Assembly (NCBI GenBank): GCA_031253365.1
Contig: JAIRWE010000158.1
Location: forward strand, 1 to 16,345
Length of the DNA: 16,345 bases
Direction of reading: 5' to 3'
Source: Oscillospiraceae bacterium
GTDB lineage: Bacteria > Bacillota > Clostridia > Oscillospirales > Ruminococcaceae
Shown here: positions 12,661 through 16,345 of the stretch, one piece after another
Layout of the letters: every line of letters starts with the position of its first letter
Numbering within the stretch: the stretch's first letter is position 1
Notes under the pieces: model-generated
Told to the model about the DNA's origin: nothing
The model's database searches: none
What the model saw: only the letters and a program-made list of their open reading frames with translations
Program-made: the position numbers and the translations under genes

Positions 12661-14530
12661 GCGCGGTGTATTTTTTGACCAACGCTTCTTTTTCCGGGCG
12701 CGACAGCCGCTTCGCCCGGCTCGTTTCTTTCTTGGTAATCTCGATTATGTCGCGTACCTCTTTGACGATTGTTTTGGGGACTATTCCGTTTTCGGCGTTG
12801 AACCGCTCCTGGATTTCGCGGCGGCGGCAGGTTTCGCGGATTGCCGCCTCCATTGAGCGGGTAACGCTGTCGGCGTACATGATTACCTCCCCGTTCGCGT
12901 TGCGCGCCGCCCTCCCTATCGTCTGAATCAGCGAGGTTTCGCTTCGGAGGAACCCCTCCTTGTCCGCGTCGAGAACGGCGACCAACGACACCTCCGGCAA
13001 GTCCAGCCCTTCGCGCAGCAGGTTTATCCCCACGAGGACGTCAAACTCGCCCAGCCTTAAATCCCGTATTATCTCCATGCGCTCCATGGTGTCGATGTCG
13101 TGGTGCATATACTTGACCTTCACGCCCAATTTTTCCAGATAAAACGTCAAATCCTCCGCCATGCGCTTCGTCAGCGTGGTGACGAGGACGCGCTCCCCGC
13201 GCTCCGAACGCCTGTTTATTTCGGAAAACAGGTCCTCCACCTGCCCCTCGGCGGGCTTGACCGTCACTACGGGGTCGAGAAGCCCGGTGGGGCGTATGAC
13301 CTGTTCGACCACGCGCGCGCTTTTCTCCCGCTCGAAAGCCGCGGGCGTGGCGGAAACGAATATCACCTGATTGATTTTTTCATAAAACTCGTCGAAGCTC
13401 ATGGGGCGGTTGTCGTAGGCGGAAGGCAGGCGGAACCCGTAATCGACGAGGTTTTTTTTGCGCTGCGAGTCGCCGCCGTGCATGGCGCGAACCTGCGGCA
13501 GCGTCACGTGGCTTTCGTCGACCATGAGGAGGAAGTCCTCCGGGAAATGGTCTATGAGCGTAATCGGCACGCTCCCCGGTTCGCGCCCCGACAAAATCCG
13601 CGAATAGTTTTCCACGCCCTTGCAGGTGCCGATTTCGCGGAGCATCTCAATGTCGTGCAGGGTGCGCCCGACGATTCTCTGCGCCTCAATCAGCTTGTTT
13701 TCCCCGGTGAAAAATTCCGCCCGCTCCCTCATTTCGCGCTCTATTTCTTTCAGGGCGACTTCCAGCGCGTCTTTCCCCACCATGTAGTGCGTCGCGGGAA
13801 GAACGGCGACGTGGCTCATCCGGCGCACGGGTTTGCCCGTGACCGTTTCGATTTCGGTGATTTTTTCTATTTCGTCCCCGAAAAATTCCACGCGCAGGGC
13901 ACGCTCGGAGGGGCTGCTCGCGGGGAATATTTCAAGAACGTCGCCCCTCGCGCGAAACTTGTTCCTCACGAAGTTCACGTCGTTGCGCTCGTATTGAATC
14001 TCGGCCAACCGGCGCATAACGTCCTCGCGCGAGATTTCCATGCCCTTGCGCAGGGAAACGGCGTTTGAACGGTATTCCTCCGGCCCGCCTATGCTGAAAA
14101 TGCACGAAACGCTGGCTACGATAATCACGTCCCGCCGTTCCGCGAGGGAAAACGTCGCCGAGTGGCGCAAGCGGTCGATTTCGTCGTTGACGTCGCTGTC
14201 CTTTTCGATAAAGGCGTCCGTGGCGGGGATATAGGCTTCCGGCTGGTAATAGTCGTAATAGCTCACGAAAAACTCGACGGCGTTATCGGGGAAAAATTCC
14301 TTGAACTCCCCGCAAAGCTGGGCGGCAAGCGTCTTGTTATGCGCCAGGACGAGCGTGGGGCGGTTGAGCGCGGCGATTATGTTCGCCATCGTGAAGGTCT
14401 TCCCCGAACCCGTCACCCCCATGAGGCACTGCTCCTTGTCCCCGCCGCGAACGCCTTTCACGAGGGCGTCGACGGCGGGCGACTGGTCCCCCGCGAGTTT
14501 GAAATCCGACTTCAAAATAAATTTATCCAT
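12581..14530 (-). CDS. uvrB: Excinuclease ABC subunit B
   Basis: UvrB, the damage-verifying helicase-like subunit of nucleotide excision repair; receives DNA from UvrA and recruits UvrC. 649 aa, normal length. Walker A GVTGSGKT (38-45), the beta-hairpin YYDYYQPEAYIP (91-102) that clamps DNA, the Walker B-type VDESHVT, helicase motifs LVTTLTKRMAEDL and QTIGRAARN, and a C-terminal UVR domain (KKYTALMKEASRMLEFELAAHYRDDI, UvrC contact) are all present. No damage to any motif is seen. ATG 14528-14530 has only a weak ribosome site. No uvrA or uvrC is in the window. The gene ends next to a mobile-looking island but is intact. Confidence 0.97.
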   Translation of the reverse strand: MDKFILKSDFKLAGDQSPAVDALVKGVRGGDKEQCLMGVTGSGKTFTMANIIAALNRPTLVLAHNKTLAAQLCGEFKEFFPDNAVEFFVSYYDYYQPEAYIPATDAFIEKDSDVNDEIDRLRHSATFSLAERRDVIIVASVSCIFSIGGPEEYRSNAVSLRKGMEISREDVMRRLAEIQYERNDVNFVRNKFRARGDVLEIFPASSPSERALRVEFFGDEIEKITEIETVTGKPVRRMSHVAVLPATHYMVGKDALEVALKEIEREMRERAEFFTGENKLIEAQRIVGRTLHDIEMLREIGTCKGVENYSRILSGREPGSVPITLIDHFPEDFLLMVDESHVTLPQVRAMHGGDSQRKKNLVDYGFRLPSAYDNRPMSFDEFYEKINQVIFVSATPAAFEREKSARVVEQVIRPTGLLDPVVTVKPAEGQVEDLFSEINRRSERGERVLVTTLTKRMAEDLTFYLEKLGVKVKYMHHDIDTMERMEIIRDLRLGEFDVLVGINLLREGLDLPEVSLVAVLDADKEGFLRSETSLIQTIGRAARNANGEVIMYADSVTRSMEAAIRETCRRREIQERFNAENGIVPKTIVKEVRDIIEITKKETSRAKRLSRPEKEALVKKYTALMKEASRMLEFELAAHYRDDIAFLRQ

Positions 14531-14550
14531 ACCGGCGACCTCAACGCGAA

Positions 14551-14582
14551 ACGGGCGGTGGTCAGAAATAACCGCCGCCCGT
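14551..14582 (-). terminator. Hairpin between the small membrane protein gene and uvrB
   Basis: ACGGGCGG at 14551-14558 pairs with CCGCCCGT at 14575-14582, extended by four more pairs (one G-T) to a 12-bp stem with an 8-base loop. On the minus strand only TTT follows, so it is a weak terminator or attenuator rather than a full stop. uvrB could be expressed by read-through. Confidence 0.5.
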
Positions 14583-14593
14583 TATCATGCTTA

Positions 14594-15025
14594 TTATTCG
14601 TTCTTGAACAGGTCGTCGGCGGTCTTGTCGAAGGCGTTGCCGGAGGGTTCCTCAAACAAATCGTCGGCTTTCCCCGCCTCCTCCTCGTTTATGGAAGACA
14701 CCATGTTCTTCAAATCCTCTATATCCTTTTTGATGTTCTCGCTCGCCTCTTTCACCGCCCCGACGGTTTCCTCGCCTTTTTTGACCATATCCTTGGTACG
14801 AATGTCCTTGATTGTTTCGGCCGCCTTGTCCGCGCCCGTCTTAATCGCGCCGACCGCGAACAGCCCCCCTTTGCGCAGCTTGTCCTTGTAGCTTTCCTTG
14901 ACGAAAACGCGGGGTTCCTCCTCCGAGGGCGCGTCGTCCTTCTTCTTCTCGAACACCTTCCTGCCGACGACATAACCCACGCCCACCAACGTCGCCACAC
15001 CGAAAACCGCCGTTGAAAATTTCAT
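14594..15025 (-). CDS. Small membrane-anchored protein, YtxH-like
   Basis: 143 aa. One N-terminal membrane helix (about residues 6-21, VFGVATLVGVGYVVG) is followed by RKVFEKKK, then an Ala/Lys/Glu-rich amphipathic region (VGAIKTGADKAAETIKDIR, EETVGAVKEASENIKKDIEDLKNM) likely to form a coiled coil, and an acidic tail. This matches the general plan of YtxH-type stress-related membrane proteins, but it is composition more than sequence, so the family is tentative. The ATG has a perfect AAAGGAGG 8 nt upstream. It has its own promoter with an unusual heptad-repeat leader and is followed by a hairpin before uvrB. Confidence 0.7.
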   Translation of the reverse strand: MKFSTAVFGVATLVGVGYVVGRKVFEKKKDDAPSEEEPRVFVKESYKDKLRKGGLFAVGAIKTGADKAAETIKDIRTKDMVKKGEETVGAVKEASENIKKDIEDLKNMVSSINEEEAGKADDLFEEPSGNAFDKTADDLFKNE

Positions 15026-15082
15026 AAAACCTTCCTCCTTTGAAAAAAATTATGTTTGTTGAAAATTCACGCCCCGCATTCA

Positions 15083-15138
15083 CAGGTTACAGGAACCAGG
15101 AACCTGGAATCCGGCTCCTGTATCCCGAAACCTGTAAA
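15083..15138 (-). repeat. Heptad-phased repeat/hairpin in 5' leader
   Basis: Eight consecutive heptads on the plus strand all begin with C: CAGGTTA, CAGGAAC, CAGGAAC, CTGGAAT, CCGGCTC, CTGTATC, CCGAAAC, CTGTAAA. The outer parts pair (ACAGGTT with AACCTGT, and ACAGGA with TCCTGT inside), so the transcript from the promoter at 15140-15168 would carry a folded leader. The 7-bp period is shared with the intercistronic arrays at 1830, 4693 and 6307. Confidence 0.65.
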
Positions 15139-15139
15139 T

Positions 15140-15168
15140 ATTATATACTTTTTTTTCGCGAATGTAAA
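15140..15168 (-). promoter_or_regulatory. Promoter of the small membrane protein gene
   Basis: Minus strand: TTTACA (15163-15168), 17 bp, TATAAT (15140-15145). The expected start near 15133 is at the edge of the heptad repeat, giving a leader of roughly 108 nt. Strong match. Confidence 0.88.
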
Positions 15169-15201
15169 GGCTTTTTGAAAATTATTTACGGCGGGGTGGT
15201 G

Positions 15202-15229
15202 AAAAAAGCCGCCCGTTTTCGGGCGGCTT
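15202..15229 (-). terminator. Rho-independent terminator
   Basis: A perfect 10-bp stem AAGCCGCCCG/CGGGCGGCTT with loop TTTT, followed on the minus strand by a run of six T (15202-15207, overlapping the stem base). It ends the transcript that carries tRNA-Leu and the small frame at 15240-15395. It sits 11 bp after that frame's stop. Confidence 0.92.
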
Positions 15230-15239
15230 GTCGGATTAT

Positions 15240-15395
15240 TCAGGCTACTATTTGCTCAATTTGAATTTCTTTGCCTTTGTCAATAAGCGCGTCCATTTCC
15301 GTTCCCATGTCTCTGGGTATGTCAACGGGAACTACGGCGAAGCGCGAAAACGCGGCTGCCGCTGACGGGGCAAAACTTGAGCTGTCAGCCGACAA
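15240..15395 (-). CDS. Possible 51-aa protein between tRNA-Leu and terminator
   Basis: A frame with TTG start (15393-15395) 7 nt after AAGG, preceded by an in-frame TAA, reads to TGA at 15240. The product has an Ala/Ser-rich start and a well-formed end, VVPVDIPRDMGTEMDAL then IDKGKEIQIEQIVA, which looks like real protein rather than noise. It lies just ahead of a strong terminator. I do not recognise the family. It may be the intact small gene or the tail of a decayed longer one. The plus-strand frame over the same bases has no ribosome site. Confidence 0.4.
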   Translation of the reverse strand: MSADSSSFAPSAAAAFSRFAVVPVDIPRDMGTEMDALIDKGKEIQIEQIVA

Positions 15396-15448
15396 GTTTT
15401 CGCCTTATTTGCCGGTATCGAAAACAGGGCAGGTCGTGCCTGCTCGGC

Positions 15449-15532
15449 TGCGGCTAAGAGGACTTGAACCTCCACCGGGTAACCCCGACTAGAACCTGAA
15501 TCTAGCGCGTCTGCCAGTTCCGCCATAGCCGC
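15449..15532 (-). tRNA. tRNA-Leu (anticodon CAG)
   Basis: 84 nt. Acceptor GCGGCTA pairs with TAGCCGC, discriminator A at 15449. The D arm has GGCGGAACTGGCAGACGC, the anticodon stem CTAGA/TCTAG encloses loop TTCAGGT (anticodon CAG, reading CUG). A long variable arm (class II) and T arm GGAGGTTCAAGTCCTC follow. No CCA is encoded. Its 5' end is only 3 nt after the GH25 gene stop and no clear promoter separates them, so it may be processed from a joint transcript. Confidence 0.96.
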
Positions 15533-15535
15533 GAA

Positions 15536-16345
15536 TCATAAATTATTCAACCGATTTTTCTTTATAAACGCGGCGAAGTCCCTGTATGATATATTAAGGT
15601 CGACGTCGCCGTTTATTCCGGAAATCCTGCCGGTATGCGAATATTGCCACATATAGTAATTGCCCGCGTATGTGGTGGCGTTCACGCCGGTATGCGCCAC
15701 CCAGACCGCGTATTTGTCGCGGACGGACGCGTCGAGGAGATTTTCGAGCCAGCTTTTGTACGAATACATTATCGGGTAATAACCCGCGTCCATAACAATC
15801 GTAAAGAAAGCCTCCGCCATTTTTGACGGGTCGTCCGTGTAGTACCCCCTCAATTCTTCCATGTCAAGCGCGACGGGATAGGTTATTTTATAATCCTTCA
15901 AAAGTTTTACGAGGAACTTCGCTTCCGTTTTTATTTCGCTCACGGTTTTCGCGTAGCTGTACATGTACACGCCGATTTCCAGCCCCGCCTCGCGCGCGCC
16001 GGCGAAGTGTTCGGCGAATTTGCTGTCCGCCGCGACGGGAGCGCCGTTTACCGCGCCTACCGCCGCCCTTAACATAACGAAGTCCACCCCCGAGGAGGCG
16101 ACCTTTTCCCAATCGACGTCGCGTTGGTACCGCGACACGTCTATGCCGTATATTTCGACGTCGGGTTCATTCGTGAGCGCGAACGCGGTCAGCGCGTCGT
16201 AATTCACGCCGGTTCTCCTGTCGTCGAGCTTGCCGCTTTTGGTGTTTTTGAATTCCCCCGCCAAGTTGAATTTTGAAGCCTTTTCGAGGGTGAACAAACC
16301 GCTGTTCCTGACCGCCGCGTTTGCCGAAACGGTGATGGCTCCGGA
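15536..16345 (-). CDS. Secreted GH25 lysozyme-family muramidase (5' end cut by window edge)
   Basis: GH25 enzymes cut the MurNAc-GlcNAc bond of peptidoglycan. The domain runs from YGIDVSRYQRDVDW to the end, with the N-terminal Asp (IDVSRYQ), the D-x-E pair in VALDMEE, and the C-terminal QYSHTG and GDVDLNISY. The frame is open to base 16345, so the start is outside. The visible N-terminal residues (SGAITVSANAAVRNSG) look like the end of a signal peptide with an Ala-x-Ala cut after SANA, so little is missing. An Asn/Lys-rich spacer of about 50 residues precedes the catalytic part. It could serve wall turnover or be a phage-derived endolysin; the signal peptide favours a cellular autolysin. Confidence 0.9.
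   Translation of the reverse strand, partial: SGAITVSANAAVRNSGLFTLEKASKFNLAGEFKNTKSGKLDDRRTGVNYDALTAFALTNEPDVEIYGIDVSRYQRDVDWEKVASSGVDFVMLRAAVGAVNGAPVAADSKFAEHFAGAREAGLEIGVYMYSYAKTVSEIKTEAKFLVKLLKDYKITYPVALDMEELRGYYTDDPSKMAEAFFTIVMDAGYYPIMYSYKSWLENLLDASVRDKYAVWVAHTGVNATTYAGNYYMWQYSHTGRISGINGDVDLNISYRDFAAFIKKNRLNNL

Noticed and set aside
13100..14068. 322-codon plus-strand frame opposite uvrB
   Set aside because: Shadow frame; UvrB on the other strand is unmistakable and intact.
14551..14582. Strong terminator separating uvrB from the upstream gene
   Set aside because: The stem is good but only three T follow on the minus strand, so it is recorded as a weak hairpin rather than a confident terminator.
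15332..15526. Minus-strand frame beginning MAELADALDSGSSRG
   Set aside because: It is the well-known false translation of a tRNA-Leu gene, read through the tRNA itself.

Overview
The window looks like chromosome from an uncultured Gram-positive anaerobe, most likely a moderately GC-rich Clostridia lineage (Bacillota). This is inference from near-consensus sigma-A promoters, strong AAAGGAGG ribosome sites, several lipobox proteins, a SerA of the short clostridial type, a PBSX-type terminase and tandem DUF6273 domains. No rRNA or CRISPR array is present.

Layout. (1) 1-564, minus: infC (IF-3), cut by the left edge, with a consensus promoter and apparently an AUC start codon. (2) 7756-663, minus: an apparent six-gene operon for exported proteins, driven by one promoter at 7794-7822. 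Its genes are a sugar-type solute-binding lipoprotein, an M23 peptidase, an unknown lipoprotein, a two-domain DUF6273 lipoprotein, a second paralogous solute-binding lipoprotein, and a cyclic-nucleotide-binding-like/DUF2225 protein. No ABC permease is present. Three junctions carry heptanucleotide repeats that contain the upstream stop codon. (3) 7864-10162, plus: serC-serA, two steps of serine synthesis, divergent from the operon. (4) 10159-11415, minus: a lone, complete phage terminase large subunit, overlapping serA tail to tail. (5) 11501-12580, plus: a small accessory island with a 65-bp duplicated promoter/RBS cassette, an orphan antitoxin-like gene with a toxin-start remnant, an antitoxin/GNAT-toxin-like pair and a truncated third reading frame. 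(6) 12581-15168, minus: uvrB and a small membrane protein with a heptad-repeat leader. (7) 15202-16345, minus: a GH25 lysozyme (cut by the right edge), tRNA-Leu(CAG), a possible 51-aa protein and a strong terminator, probably one transcript.

The most striking signal is inside the DUF6273 lipoprotein. Its two domains end in equal-length 26-codon segments whose differences fall almost only on codon positions 1 and 2 (16 and 10 changes) and hardly at position 3 (2 changes). Every differing codon ends in C or T. The segments are flanked by nearly identical, adenine-free coding DNA. This is the pattern expected of variable regions written by a diversity-generating retroelement (AAY template codons becoming NNY). 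No reverse transcriptase or template repeat is visible here, so the retroelement, if real, must lie elsewhere in the genome.
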